Assembly (NCBI RefSeq): GCF_006715025.1
Contig: NZ_VFMK01000001.1
Span: forward strand, 1,860,001 to 1,924,000
Source of the DNA: Serratia fonticola
GTDB lineage: Bacteria > Pseudomonadota > Gammaproteobacteria > Enterobacterales > Enterobacteriaceae
Length of the DNA stretch: 64,000 nt
Reading direction: 5' to 3'
A program made the translations under genes and the position numbers. Under the pieces are notes generated by a model. The model was not told where the DNA came from, ran no database searches, and saw nothing but the letters and a program-made list of their open reading frames with translations. Of this stretch, positions 8,143 through 16,543 are shown piece after piece; the stretch's first letter is position 1, and each line of letters starts with the position of its first letter.

Positions 8143-8232
8143 TTATATTGGGGTGGGAGTGATTCAGTCGATTTTCTCCCCGCACGGGAGCATTTAGTTT
8201 GATATTAACCCCCTGTTTTTACCGGGGGTTTT
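8143..8232 (+). ncRNA. Candidate small RNA with own -10 and terminator
   Basis: A perfect TATAAT at 8131-8136 precedes about 90 nt of non-coding sequence ending in a strong terminator (AACCCCC 8207-8213 / GGGGGTT 8224-8230 plus T-run). Just after the expected start, GGGGTGGGAG (8150-8159) can pair with CTCCC (8176-8181) to make a 5' hairpin. No clean -35 is visible at 17 bp and I match no known RNA family. It could equally be the terminator of the decayed island. Confidence 0.3.
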
Positions 8233-8367
8233 GGTTTTTATCCTATTATGAATTTCGACTTGCTCACACCTGTTGACGGTATTGCAAATTGGCATATTGT
8301 CAGTCTGCTTAACTTTATTTTTGTACGAATAACTAGCCCAAGGAGCGCATGGGCTGTAATCATGCTG

Positions 8368-8655
8368 TTAGACAAAGGGGTCCATCAGAATATAAGTCGC
8401 CTCTTTACGTTTATGTTTATCAATCATTGGCACTAGGCGTTTAAAGTGTTCGCTCGCGCAGTGAGCATCCAACGCCGCGCGATCTGGCCATTCTTCGATA
8501 AAGATAAAGTGCCCGGCATCCTTTTGATCGACATACAGATCATAGGCGATGCAGCGGGGTTCTTGCTTGGTGGCTTCAACCAGCTCTTGATAAAGTGGCA
8601 ACACCGTTTCTATCGCTTCAACCTTGATAAAATCTTCGGCAATGACTTTCAGCAT
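8368..8655 (-). CDS. Antibiotic biosynthesis monooxygenase (ABM) domain protein, YgiN-like
   Basis: This 95-residue single-domain protein has the ABM dimeric ferredoxin-like fold: N-terminal MLKVIAEDFIKVEAIE, the central CIAYDLYVDQKDAGHFIFIEEW (shown here as its key block IFIEEW near 52-57), and the HFKRLVPMI helix. Family members such as YgiN act on quinols or are heme/aromatic oxygenases; the substrate here is unknown. It starts 2 bp after the stop of the HxlR regulator gene and is surely co-transcribed with it. A redox- or quinone-responsive unit is plausible given HxlR-family biology, but is inferred. Confidence 0.85.
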   Translation of the reverse strand: MLKVIAEDFIKVEAIETVLPLYQELVEATKQEPRCIAYDLYVDQKDAGHFIFIEEWPDRAALDAHCASEHFKRLVPMIDKHKRKEATYILMDPFV

Positions 8656-8657
8656 TT

Positions 8658-9107
8658 TTATTTCTCACCCACTTTTACGACTCGAGTATTGCGTAAGTTG
8701 AGTGCTTGTCCGGCATGACCGATTGGTGTCATACGAGGTATTGGATGGCCGCTATCGTTTTCCACCAGACGTGAATAGTCCTCTCCTGCCGCAAAAAGAT
8801 GATCCTCTCCCCATTGGCGCAGTGCGACGATAATCGGGAAGATTTCGCGGCCTTTATCGGTCAGCCGATACTCCTGATAGGCGCTGCCATCGGCGGCAGG
8901 GGTGATTTGCAAAATCCCCTGGGCGACCAGCGTGCGTAGCCGAGTGGAAAGAATATTCTTTGCCATTCCCAGATTCTTTTGAAACTCACTAAAACGGCTG
9001 ATGCCATCAAACGCATCGCGGATGATCAGCAGTGACCACCAATCTCCTAATACATCCAGGCTGCGTGCTACCGGGCACTGGGCATCTTCCAGGCTTTTAC
9101 GTTTCAT
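8658..9107 (-). CDS. HxlR-family winged-helix transcriptional regulator
   Basis: 149 residues with the HxlR core: a conserved Cys in EDAQCPVARSLDVLGDWW, then WSLLIIRDAF, the RFSEFQKNL recognition region, ILSTRLRTLVAQGI and the Tyr-rich wing EYRLTDKGREI. HxlR proteins bind DNA as dimers, often sensing aldehydes or quinones through the N-terminal Cys. The start ATG at 9107 has AGGAG eight bases upstream; the frame is open 14 codons further. It is divergent from an MFS transporter across 93 bp and upstream of the monooxygenase, so probable targets are both. Confidence 0.92.
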   Translation of the reverse strand: MKRKSLEDAQCPVARSLDVLGDWWSLLIIRDAFDGISRFSEFQKNLGMAKNILSTRLRTLVAQGILQITPAADGSAYQEYRLTDKGREIFPIIVALRQWGEDHLFAAGEDYSRLVENDSGHPIPRMTPIGHAGQALNLRNTRVVKVGEK

Positions 9108-9200
9108 AATGTGGCTCCTGATCATTCTGGTTGCATTATAAAACCGCATTGACTAAAGTGCATTAAGTTTAATAATGAAACTACATCAATGAGAACCCTG

Positions 9201-10409
9201 ATGAATGATAAGCCGCTGGAAACGATCTGCCCGCAGTCTGTTGACCGCTTGCCTACGTCATTGGTGTTGTTACTGGCGGTAGCCTGCGCTTTCAACGTGG
9301 CCAACGTCTATTATGCGCAACCCCTGCTGGATGCCATTGCGCATGATTTCAACATCAGCCTGGCAATGGTGGGGATGGTGATCACCGCCACTCAGATAGG
9401 ATGTGCCTGTGCGTTGTTATTGGTCGTGCCTTTGGGGGATTTGTTGAATCGCCATCGGCTGTTAGCCCTACAGCAAATACTGTTGATTGCGGCGCTGCTG
9501 TTGGTGGGGATATCAAGCAACAGCCTGGTATTGCTGGTGGCTATGCTGTTGGTTGGCTTACTGGGAACCGCGATGACACAAGGATTGATCGCTTTTGCCG
9601 CTACGCTGGCTGCCCCTAATGAACGTGGACGGGTGGTAGGGGCTGCGCAGGGGGGCGTTGTGATGGGCCTGTTGTTGGCGCGGACGCTATCCGGTTCATT
9701 GGCAGATATGGGCGGGTGGCGCACGGTCTATTTTTTCTCTGCGGCAATGACCCTGCTATTGCTGCCTGTTTTGGCTCGCCAACTGCCGCAACAGCCGGGA
9801 TCTTCGCTAAACCTGAATTATTGGCAATTGCTGCGTTCGATGTTGAACCTGTTGTGCCACGATCGCGTTTTGCAGGTACGTGGCATACTGGCATTACTGA
9901 TGTTTGCTGCCTTCAGCATCTTTTGGAGCACGTTGGTTTTACCGCTGACTCAGCCTCCCTTTTTGTTTTCTCATTCGACGATTGGCGCATTTGGCTTGGT
10001 CGGAGCGGTGGGAGCGCTGGCGGCGATGAATGCAGGGCGGTTAGCCGATCGTGGCTGGGGGCAGAGGGCCAGTGCAGTCAGCTTGCTGTTGCTGGTGGCC
10101 GCCTGGTTACCGCTTGGCATGATGGAACGGGGGATGGCGTGGCTGATTGGCGGTATTATCCTGCTGGATCTTGCCGGACAGGCGATTCATGTTCTGAACC
10201 AGAGCATGATTTTCACTGCCAACGCGCAATCCCACAGCCGTCTGGTGGGGTGCTACATGCTGTTTTATGCCGTTGGCAGCGGGTTAGGGGCTTTTGCCGG
10301 TAGCTATATTTATGCGTTGGCAGGCTGGCGCGGGGTGTGTTGTCTGGGCGGCGCGGTTAGCCTGGCGGCGTTGTTGTTTTGGTGGCGTACGCTAAAGTAT
10401 TGTCGTTGA
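9201..10409 (+). CDS. MFS transporter (drug:H+ antiporter-like, 12 TM)
   Basis: About 402 residues with twelve hydrophobic segments. The loop motif GDLLNRHR after TM2 is the MFS signature A variant, and NVYYAQPLLDAI in TM1 is typical of the YgaY/YnfM-type inner-membrane carriers. Function is probably proton-driven efflux; the substrate is unknown. I prefer ATG 9201 (MNDKPLE) since a weak GAG lies before it; ATG 9189 has no visible Shine-Dalgarno. It is divergent from the HxlR gene, which suggests that regulator controls it. The end is 7 bp from the convergent MFS gene. Confidence 0.88.
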   Translation: MNDKPLETICPQSVDRLPTSLVLLLAVACAFNVANVYYAQPLLDAIAHDFNISLAMVGMVITATQIGCACALLLVVPLGDLLNRHRLLALQQILLIAALLLVGISSNSLVLLVAMLLVGLLGTAMTQGLIAFAATLAAPNERGRVVGAAQGGVVMGLLLARTLSGSLADMGGWRTVYFFSAAMTLLLLPVLARQLPQQPGSSLNLNYWQLLRSMLNLLCHDRVLQVRGILALLMFAAFSIFWSTLVLPLTQPPFLFSHSTIGAFGLVGAVGALAAMNAGRLADRGWGQRASAVSLLLLVAAWLPLGMMERGMAWLIGGIILLDLAGQAIHVLNQSMIFTANAQSHSRLVGCYMLFYAVGSGLGAFAGSYIYALAGWRGVCCLGGAVSLAALLFWWRTLKYCR

Positions 10410-10416
10410 TTCTTTG

Positions 10417-11691
10417 CTATTTCTGCGCAGGTTTATCCTGCTGCCTTCTTTCCGCTATACCCTGGATAAACAATAATCCCAATGCAATGACAATAGGAAT
10501 AAACACCAGCGTATTTAACCAGAACCAGCCGAGAATATGCATCATCTGCCCAGACAGCAGAGAGGCCAATGCGGTGGTAGTAAAGACGAACGTGTCGTTC
10601 AGTGCTTGAACTTTCAGCCGTTCTTGGTGTGTGTAACAGGAGCTCAGCATCACGGTCGCGCTGACAAAACCCAGGTTCCAGCCAACACCCAGCAGGATTA
10701 ATCCGCCCCAGAACCAGATTACGTCGGTCCCTATCATGGAGATCGCCGCGGCACCGGCCGTCAGCAATAGCCCACTGATGCAGATATTGCGAGCGCCGAA
10801 ACGTGATATCAGCCTGCCGGTGATAAACGCCGGTGCATACATGGCCAGAATATGCCATTGGATACCCAGGGTGGCGGTAGACAGGCTGTGGCCGTGATGG
10901 ATCATCGCCAACGGTGTCGCAGTCATCATAAACGTCATCAGCCCATAACTGACCAGGGCTGCAACCGCGGTGGAGATAAAGCGAAATGAACCGGCGATTT
11001 CGCCCAGAGAGCGGATGTTACCGCTAGAGGTTGCTTCATCGTGGTGTATAGGGCCAGAAAGCGCAGATTGCTGGGCTGCTAACTTTACCGTCATACGTCG
11101 CATTTGCCATAAAAACACCAGTGCAATCAAGGCCAGCATAGATTGCCCGAGGAAGCTGGCTGACAGTGGTACGGGCAACAGGTTTTGCGTCCAAATCACC
11201 AGTTGTGGGCCAATCACTGCCGCCAACAGCCCGCCGAGCATAACCCGTGAGATCGCCGAGGGCTGCTCAGGTTTGGCAACAAAATCCGTTATCGCAAAAC
11301 GGTAGCTTTGTACGCATGCCGCGTACCCTCCGGCCATCAGACAGCCCAGACAGAACAGGAGAAAAGAACCGTTTATGACGCCCCATGTCGCAATGATTCC
11401 GCCGATGAACGCACAAAGCGCACCAAGGGTATACGCGTTAACACGCCCATAGCGAGCGATCAGGGCACCCAGCGGTAATACCGACAGCGCCAGGCCAATG
11501 TTATACAGGCTGACCGGCAGCGTTGATAAGGCTTTATTGTTGCTTAAGGCCTCCCCCACTAATCCCCCCAACGAGATGATAATGGGGGGCGAAGATGCCC
11601 CTATCGCCTGAAGGGCAAAAAGCAGATATACGTAGCGCTGGGTTTGCGCGCGGTAAGAGTCGATCCCTGTTTCTACGCTAGCCGGGGCCAT
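10417..11691 (-). CDS. MFS transporter (12 TM)
   Basis: 424 residues of alternating hydrophobic helices: TM2-3 loop ALIARYGRVNAY and the mid-protein cytoplasmic loop at about 200-235 (RRMTVKLAAQQ... EATSSGN), then six further helices. I cannot place it in a substrate-defined subfamily. An AAGGA precedes the ATG at 11691. It is tail-to-tail with the preceding MFS gene and separated by 87 bp from the dicarboxylate transporter gene upstream; it may be its own unit. Confidence 0.85.
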   Translation of the reverse strand: MAPASVETGIDSYRAQTQRYVYLLFALQAIGASSPPIIISLGGLVGEALSNNKALSTLPVSLYNIGLALSVLPLGALIARYGRVNAYTLGALCAFIGGIIATWGVINGSFLLFCLGCLMAGGYAACVQSYRFAITDFVAKPEQPSAISRVMLGGLLAAVIGPQLVIWTQNLLPVPLSASFLGQSMLALIALVFLWQMRRMTVKLAAQQSALSGPIHHDEATSSGNIRSLGEIAGSFRFISTAVAALVSYGLMTFMMTATPLAMIHHGHSLSTATLGIQWHILAMYAPAFITGRLISRFGARNICISGLLLTAGAAAISMIGTDVIWFWGGLILLGVGWNLGFVSATVMLSSCYTHQERLKVQALNDTFVFTTTALASLLSGQMMHILGWFWLNTLVFIPIVIALGLLFIQGIAERRQQDKPAQK

Positions 11692-11778
11692 AGTGGCTTT
11701 TCCTTGGTGGGTTGCTGGCAGTGAACGCCCTGAATGAATCAGGCGCTTTATCTACCACGCCTGATTCGCTTGTGGCGA

Positions 11779-13203
11779 TCAATAATATCCTAGCAATTTC
11801 CACCAGGCGAGGCCGACAACAAAGATCAGAATGACGTTGAAGGTTACCACGCAGAAATTGATTCTGTAGAAGCGGGGGCGTTCAAAATAGCCTTGAGCGA
11901 AGTAAATAGGGCCGGGGCCACCACCATATTCGGTATTTCCCCACATCAGATTACTGAAAATACCAAAGCAGATGGCGACCATCATCGGCGGGGCACCGGC
12001 AGCGATCGCGGTGGCTGCAAATGGTGCGTATAATGCAGCGACATGGCCGGAAGCCGTGGCAAACAGGTAATGCACATAAATATACATGACCCCCAATATG
12101 ACAAACGTCTGCATTGCGCCAAAATCGCTGATGGTGGTTTCGAGCTTGGTGGTCATCCAACTGATAAAACCGAGGCTGGATAACCCGCCAGCCAGGCTGA
12201 TGATCACGCTGAACCAGATTACCGTATCCCATGCGGCCTGATCTTTAAGCAGGTCTTTCCAGCTCACGGCATGAGTGGCAAACAGATAGGCGGCCAGCCC
12301 CAACCCTACCGTAGTGGCAGAGAGACCTGTCAGCAGACTGGTTCCCCAACCCAGCAGTGCAAGGGCAAAACCTAATGCGACCTTTTTTTCCACTCCTGAC
12401 ATGACACCCAGCTCATTGAGGGCTCGGCGCCCCATGTCTTTCGCTTCCGGGGTCTTTTTAAGTTCCGGATTTAATATTTTATAGACCAGCAGTGGCATTA
12501 GGAAAAAGCACACCATTGCTGGCACTACCGCGGCGATGAACCAGCCACCCCAGGTGATTTCTACCCCTAGAGAGCTTTTCGCCAGGCTACCGACCAGAGG
12601 GTTGGCTGCCATCCCGGTCAGAAAGATGGCACCGGTGATTGGTGTGAACTGGAAACATACCATAATCAGAAAGTCGCCGATCTTTTTACCGCTCTCACCC
12701 GGTGCAGAACCTAAAACTTCATTAATCGAGCGCGCAATAGGAAAAATGATGCCTCCCGATCTCGCTGTAACCGACGGCATGGCCGGGGCCATAATCAGAT
12801 CGGAAACCCCTAGTGAGTAAGCAATGCCCAGGCTGCTGCCACCAAACATCGACAGCATTTTGTAAGCAATGCGTTTACCCAAACCTGAAGTGACGAACCC
12901 CAGTGAAAGGATGTAAGCACAGAAAATCAGCCATACCGTGCCGCTGGCAAAGCCGGATAAGGCTTTAGCCTCTGTCAGGGTACCGCTAAAGATGGTGACG
13001 CAAAGCGCGACCAGCATGACTGCCCCGGAGGGCAGTGGCTGAGTCAAGATCGCAGCAATCGTGGCGGCAAAGATGGCGAACATCTGCCATGCCTGTGGTG
13101 TTAATCCTTCAGGTACCGGATAAAACCAGATAATCAGGCCCAAAAACAGAGGGATCAGGGTAGCGATAACCTTTTTACGTCTGTCGGGTGATCCTGCTGA
13201 CAT
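11779..13203 (-). CDS. DASS-family sodium/anion symporter (CitT/TtdT-like)
   Basis: 474 residues, mostly membrane-spanning, of the divalent anion:sodium symporter family. Recognisable are the N-terminal LTPQAWQMFAIFAATI and SGAVMLVAL, the first SNT-like region (APAMPSVTARSGGIIFPI), and the second carboxylate loop (TASGHVAALYAPFA), plus WGNTEYGGGPGPIYFAQGY near the end. Family members carry C4-dicarboxylates, citrate or tartrate across the inner membrane. The ATG at 13203 has AAGGAG six bases upstream. It lies 40 bp behind the lyase gene and is its likely operon partner, importing the acid that the lyase cleaves. Confidence 0.9.
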   Translation of the reverse strand: MSAGSPDRRKKVIATLIPLFLGLIIWFYPVPEGLTPQAWQMFAIFAATIAAILTQPLPSGAVMLVALCVTIFSGTLTEAKALSGFASGTVWLIFCAYILSLGFVTSGLGKRIAYKMLSMFGGSSLGIAYSLGVSDLIMAPAMPSVTARSGGIIFPIARSINEVLGSAPGESGKKIGDFLIMVCFQFTPITGAIFLTGMAANPLVGSLAKSSLGVEITWGGWFIAAVVPAMVCFFLMPLLVYKILNPELKKTPEAKDMGRRALNELGVMSGVEKKVALGFALALLGWGTSLLTGLSATTVGLGLAAYLFATHAVSWKDLLKDQAAWDTVIWFSVIISLAGGLSSLGFISWMTTKLETTISDFGAMQTFVILGVMYIYVHYLFATASGHVAALYAPFAATAIAAGAPPMMVAICFGIFSNLMWGNTEYGGGPGPIYFAQGYFERPRFYRINFCVVTFNVILIFVVGLAWWKLLGYY

Positions 13204-13243
13204 AATCAACTCCTTATGTAAGGATTGAATTTCCTGCGGGGTA

Positions 13244-14596
13244 TTAGCCCTGTCTGATGGAATGTTGCACGGCGTGATCTACCATTTCCGGTGCCATACC
13301 CAGGTAGTTTGCCGGGTCTGTTAGCTGTTCAATCAGCTCAGGCTTCAGGCGGCTGGCAATGGCGGGTAAAGCATTCAGCACATCGGCGAGCCGGCCTCCC
13401 TGTTCATTGACGATGCGGCAGGCGTCATAAACCACGTCATGGGCATCCTGGCGGCCAATATAGGGTGCGAGCCCCATCATCACGGCTTCTGCGACGATCA
13501 ACCCTTTGGTCATATCAAGATTTCTCGCCATTGCGGCTTCATCCACAATCAGGCCACCGAGCATAAATTTTGCCTGCTTCAGCGCTCCAGCACTGAGAAT
13601 GAAGCTCTCTGGGATGGCGATCCATTCGGCATGCCAAGGGCCGGTAGCGCGTTCCAGATCCTGGACCATGGCATCCAGCATCAGGCCGGCCTGCTGACGA
13701 ACGCCCTTGGCGCAGGCCAGCATCAGCTCACTGGAAATAGGATTCCTTTTTTGCGGCATGGTGCTGCTGGCACCCCGCCCTTTGACGAAAGGTTCATACA
13801 GTTCGCCAAATTCGTTTGAGGCCATCAGCATCACGTCATAGGCGATTTTGCCCAGTGAGCCCGTGATCAGGCCCAATAGGTTAATGGCCTCGGCAAAACC
13901 GTCGCGTGCCACATGCCAGGTTGAAGCAGGGATGCCTAGCCCGAGCTCTTCCATCATCACCCGTTGTACATCCAGCCCTTTATCCCCCAGAGAGGCCAAC
14001 GTCCCGGCGGCGCCGGCGAATTGGCCTACCAGCACGCGTGGGCGTGCCTGAGCCAGTCGCTCGGCGTGGCGATCAAACATATTGAGCCAGATTGCTGCCT
14101 TATAACCGAAGGTTACCGGTAAAGCCTGTTGGAGATGGGTGCGCCCAGCCATTGGGGTAGTGCGGTAGCGCTGCGCCATGTCTGCCAGAATGTTGCGCAG
14201 TTCGTTGATATCGGCTTCGATAAGTTCGAACGCATCACGGATTTGCAGTACGACAGCGGTGTCCATGATATCCTGCGTTGTTGCGCCCCAGTGGACGAAT
14301 CCCCCAGAATTCCCAGCCTGCTTTGATATCTGGTGCACCAACGGCAGAATGGGGTAACCCACGATTTCGGTTTCATGACGCAGCAAATCAAAATCCAACA
14401 TATCCGCATCACAGTTGGCAGTAATTTCATCAGCGGCTTTTGATGGAATCACCCCACAGCGCGCCTCGGCTTTCGCGAGGGCGACCTCCACTTCGACGTA
14501 CTTGCGTAGCAACTCGCGATCCTCAAAAATGGCGCGCATTTCTGGGGTACCAAAAGCATCACGGAACAGAATCGAATCAATAACATTAGAAGCCAT
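13244..14596 (-). CDS. Fumarase/aspartase-superfamily lyase (PcaB/PurB-like)
   Basis: 450 residues with the superfamily signature GASSTMPQKRNP in the middle, GGFVHWGATTQDIMDT and MAGRTHLQQALPVTFGYK, as in 3-carboxymuconate cycloisomerase and adenylosuccinate lyase-like proteins. These tetrameric enzymes eliminate across a succinyl group, releasing fumarate, or cyclise muconates. No pca genes are nearby, so a catabolic C-N or C-O lyase is likelier than a true PcaB; the substrate is not assignable. GGGAGG precedes the ATG at 14596. It is first gene of an operon with the DASS transporter and divergent from the GntR/UTRA regulator. Confidence 0.88.
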   Translation of the reverse strand: MASNVIDSILFRDAFGTPEMRAIFEDRELLRKYVEVEVALAKAEARCGVIPSKAADEITANCDADMLDFDLLRHETEIVGYPILPLVHQISKQAGNSGGFVHWGATTQDIMDTAVVLQIRDAFELIEADINELRNILADMAQRYRTTPMAGRTHLQQALPVTFGYKAAIWLNMFDRHAERLAQARPRVLVGQFAGAAGTLASLGDKGLDVQRVMMEELGLGIPASTWHVARDGFAEAINLLGLITGSLGKIAYDVMLMASNEFGELYEPFVKGRGASSTMPQKRNPISSELMLACAKGVRQQAGLMLDAMVQDLERATGPWHAEWIAIPESFILSAGALKQAKFMLGGLIVDEAAMARNLDMTKGLIVAEAVMMGLAPYIGRQDAHDVVYDACRIVNEQGGRLADVLNALPAIASRLKPELIEQLTDPANYLGMAPEMVDHAVQHSIRQG

Positions 14597-14720
14597 ATTG
14601 CCTCCCTGATTGGAAGAATGGTGGTAAGATTTGTTTCATATGCCAGCGTCATCACGTTGCCAAACAGTAGTGCGGGCTGCGTGAGGAAACGATGACTTAT
14701 GCTGTTCAGATAAAACCATA

Positions 14721-14765
14721 TGTCCGTACATTTAATATGTACGGACAATGTATAATGTACGGACA
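14721..14765. promoter_or_regulatory. Three operator-like boxes for the GntR/UTRA regulator
   Basis: Three 10-mers of form TGT-N4-ACA lie in the divergent intergenic region: TGTCCGTACA (14721-14730) and two identical TGTACGGACA (14738-14747, 14756-14765), spaced 17 and 18 bp start to start. The first is the reverse complement of the others. A TATAAT (14751-14756) lies between the last two. The pattern is that of a GntR-family operator array controlling both directions. Confidence 0.75.
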
Positions 14766-14839
14766 TATTGGCAAGGTTTTTTGCTACGACTTTGTGATAT
14801 GGATCTGAAAGTTTTTTCGGGAGTGATGGCCAGACTGCT

Positions 14840-15562
14840 ATGAAAGAATCTCTTTATAAACGTATCGCACGTGAGCTCGTTCAAAGCATTGCTTCGGGTA
14901 AGTATCCGGTTGGCACACTGCTGCCACCTGAAATGGAGTTATGCGAACAGTTTGATGTTAGTCGGCATACTGTCCGGGAAGCGCTGCGTGATATCACCGA
15001 GCAGGGGTTGATTGTCCGGCGCAAGGGGATTGGCACGCTGGTGGCAGAAAAGAAATCAGATACGGGTCTGAACCACCCGTTGGCCAGTCTGGAGGATCTG
15101 CTTTTTCTGGCCAACAATAACCTTCGCGTGGTTAAGAAAATTGATGAAGTGGTGGCCGATGAGGAGCTCTCTCAGGTGATTGGTGGCTCACCGGGTTCCC
15201 GCTGGTTGCATATCGCCAGTATCCGTGAAGACGGTGAAAAGAAGGATGCGCCTATCTGTTGGACAGACAGCTACACGCGCCTGATTTATGACAAAATACG
15301 TCGCCTGGTGCGTAGCGACCCCTACGCATTGATCAGTGAGTTGATTGAAAAGCACTATGGGGTTAAGAGCGAGGAGGTTCGGCAGACGATCACTGCCGTG
15401 GGGGTATCGCCGAAAATTGCTAAAGTACTGGGGGTTGAACCCGGTTCACCCGCGCTGAGAATTGTTCGTCGTTATGTCGATCGTCATGGTGAAACGTTCG
15501 AAACGACGATCTCTATCCACCCTGCGGACAGATACGCTTGTTCCATTGTGCTGAAACCGTAA
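14840..15562 (+). CDS. GntR-family regulator with UTRA ligand-binding domain
   Basis: 240 residues: N-terminal GntR winged helix (LYKRIARELVQSIASGKYPVG, key block LCEQFDVSRHTVREALRDI) over residues 1-70, then a UTRA/chorismate-lyase-like domain at about 90-237 ending RRYVDRHGETFETTISIHPADRY. Ligands of UTRA regulators are small metabolites, usually the pathway substrate or product. It is divergent from the lyase-DASS operon and presumably represses it from the TGT-N4-ACA boxes in between; autoregulation is likely because one box overlaps a -10-like element. Confidence 0.93.
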   Translation: MKESLYKRIARELVQSIASGKYPVGTLLPPEMELCEQFDVSRHTVREALRDITEQGLIVRRKGIGTLVAEKKSDTGLNHPLASLEDLLFLANNNLRVVKKIDEVVADEELSQVIGGSPGSRWLHIASIREDGEKKDAPICWTDSYTRLIYDKIRRLVRSDPYALISELIEKHYGVKSEEVRQTITAVGVSPKIAKVLGVEPGSPALRIVRRYVDRHGETFETTISIHPADRYACSIVLKP

Positions 15563-15601
15563 TCTTGAGAAACGAGTGCCATGGCATAAAAACGTCCAGC
15601 C

Positions 15602-16528
15602 CTATTTCTTAGGAAAATGCAGCAGGTAATACTCCTCATTACCGTCGCAGCCGGTGGAGATGGTCTGCCAGCCGTGCTTATGGTAAAACGCCAGCGCTTT
15701 CTGGTTCTTCACCAGGCATTTCAAAGAACCGGTTGAGGTAAAGGTGTGTTCAGCGGCGTGCAATAGCGCAGTGCCTACGCCCTGTGGTGGAAGATGGGGA
15801 TCGACGTACAGGTTGTGAATGAAGTTATCGGCGCTATAAATGGAAACAAAGCCCAGCAGTTTGCCGTCTTTCTCCGCCACCCAGATTTCTTCCCCCAAGG
15901 TTGAGCGATCAAAATCTTCCAGCCGGTAATGACCCGTGTCGCGCCAGGTGAAAGCGGCTTTACGCGCGGCCAGATACAGGGTGCGCAGGAATGGGCGATC
16001 GGCTTCTTGGTAACGGCGTATCTGCATGGCGTCTCCTCGTTGTTTGTTAACACTATAGGGGGCCATTTCAACGCTGGTCCCCAATTTTTGTGCCAATCCT
16101 TTCGCCCCCTGGCGCATCACTGCGTCGTGATTCCATCGAAATAGTGGCGCTGCCACAGGGGCCAGACAGTTCATCCAAAGCCGCTTGGTGCGGATATGCC
16201 AGATATAGCGGGCGATAGTGTAAGTACCATCATAAGAAAAGCGCCATTGCCCGTTTCCCTCCACTTCGCCACTGGCTTGCCCCTCGAGCAACTGTAAGGG
16301 CACGATATTCAATATGCGAATATCAAAGGTTATCCGATATGGGAGGATGCCTTTCCAGGTATAGCGGTGCAGTGCACCAATCCCCAGTTCATCGCCTTTT
16401 GTGACTTCAACCACCTGTATCAGGCTTTTCCACCAGGTTGCCCAGATATCGGGATGGTAAAGCGTGTCCCACACCACCTGCAATGGTGCTTTAATACGCC
16501 AGGTTGTCGCGAAGCGGTATTCCGCCAT
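15602..16528 (-). CDS. SRPBCC (START-like) domain fused in frame to a GNAT acetyltransferase
   Basis: One open frame of 308 residues. Residues 1-150 look like a polyketide-cyclase/SRPBCC ligand-binding domain (FATTWRIKAPLQVVWDTLY, WATWWKSLI). Residues 168-308, from MQIRRYQEADRPFLRTLY, are a complete GNAT N-acetyltransferase including the acetyl-CoA loop DPHLPPQGVGTALLHAAE and NQKALAFYHKHGW. An excellent Shine-Dalgarno (GAGGAG) sits seven bases before the internal ATG at 16027, so the GNAT is probably also made alone. The fusion may therefore be a lost stop codon between two cistrons, or a real two-domain protein. GGAGG precedes ATG 16528. It follows the LolA-like gene by 15 bp. Confidence 0.8.
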   Translation of the reverse strand: MAEYRFATTWRIKAPLQVVWDTLYHPDIWATWWKSLIQVVEVTKGDELGIGALHRYTWKGILPYRITFDIRILNIVPLQLLEGQASGEVEGNGQWRFSYDGTYTIARYIWHIRTKRLWMNCLAPVAAPLFRWNHDAVMRQGAKGLAQKLGTSVEMAPYSVNKQRGDAMQIRRYQEADRPFLRTLYLAARKAAFTWRDTGHYRLEDFDRSTLGEEIWVAEKDGKLLGFVSIYSADNFIHNLYVDPHLPPQGVGTALLHAAEHTFTSTGSLKCLVKNQKALAFYHKHGWQTISTGCDGNEEYYLLHFPKK

Positions 16529-16543
16529 AGCAGCGCCTCCAGG

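Noticed and set aside
8248..8436. 62-codon plus-strand frame overlapping the ABM gene end
   Set aside because: No Shine-Dalgarno or motif; its second half is opposite a well-supported gene.
13244..14596. Protocatechuate pathway gene pcaB
   Set aside because: The signature is shared by the whole fumarase superfamily, and no other pca gene is present; the context is a dicarboxylate transporter.
14713..14770. The triple repeat as a CRISPR-like array
   Set aside because: The repeat units are 10 bp, palindromic and only 7-8 bp apart, in a divergent promoter; an operator array explains them.
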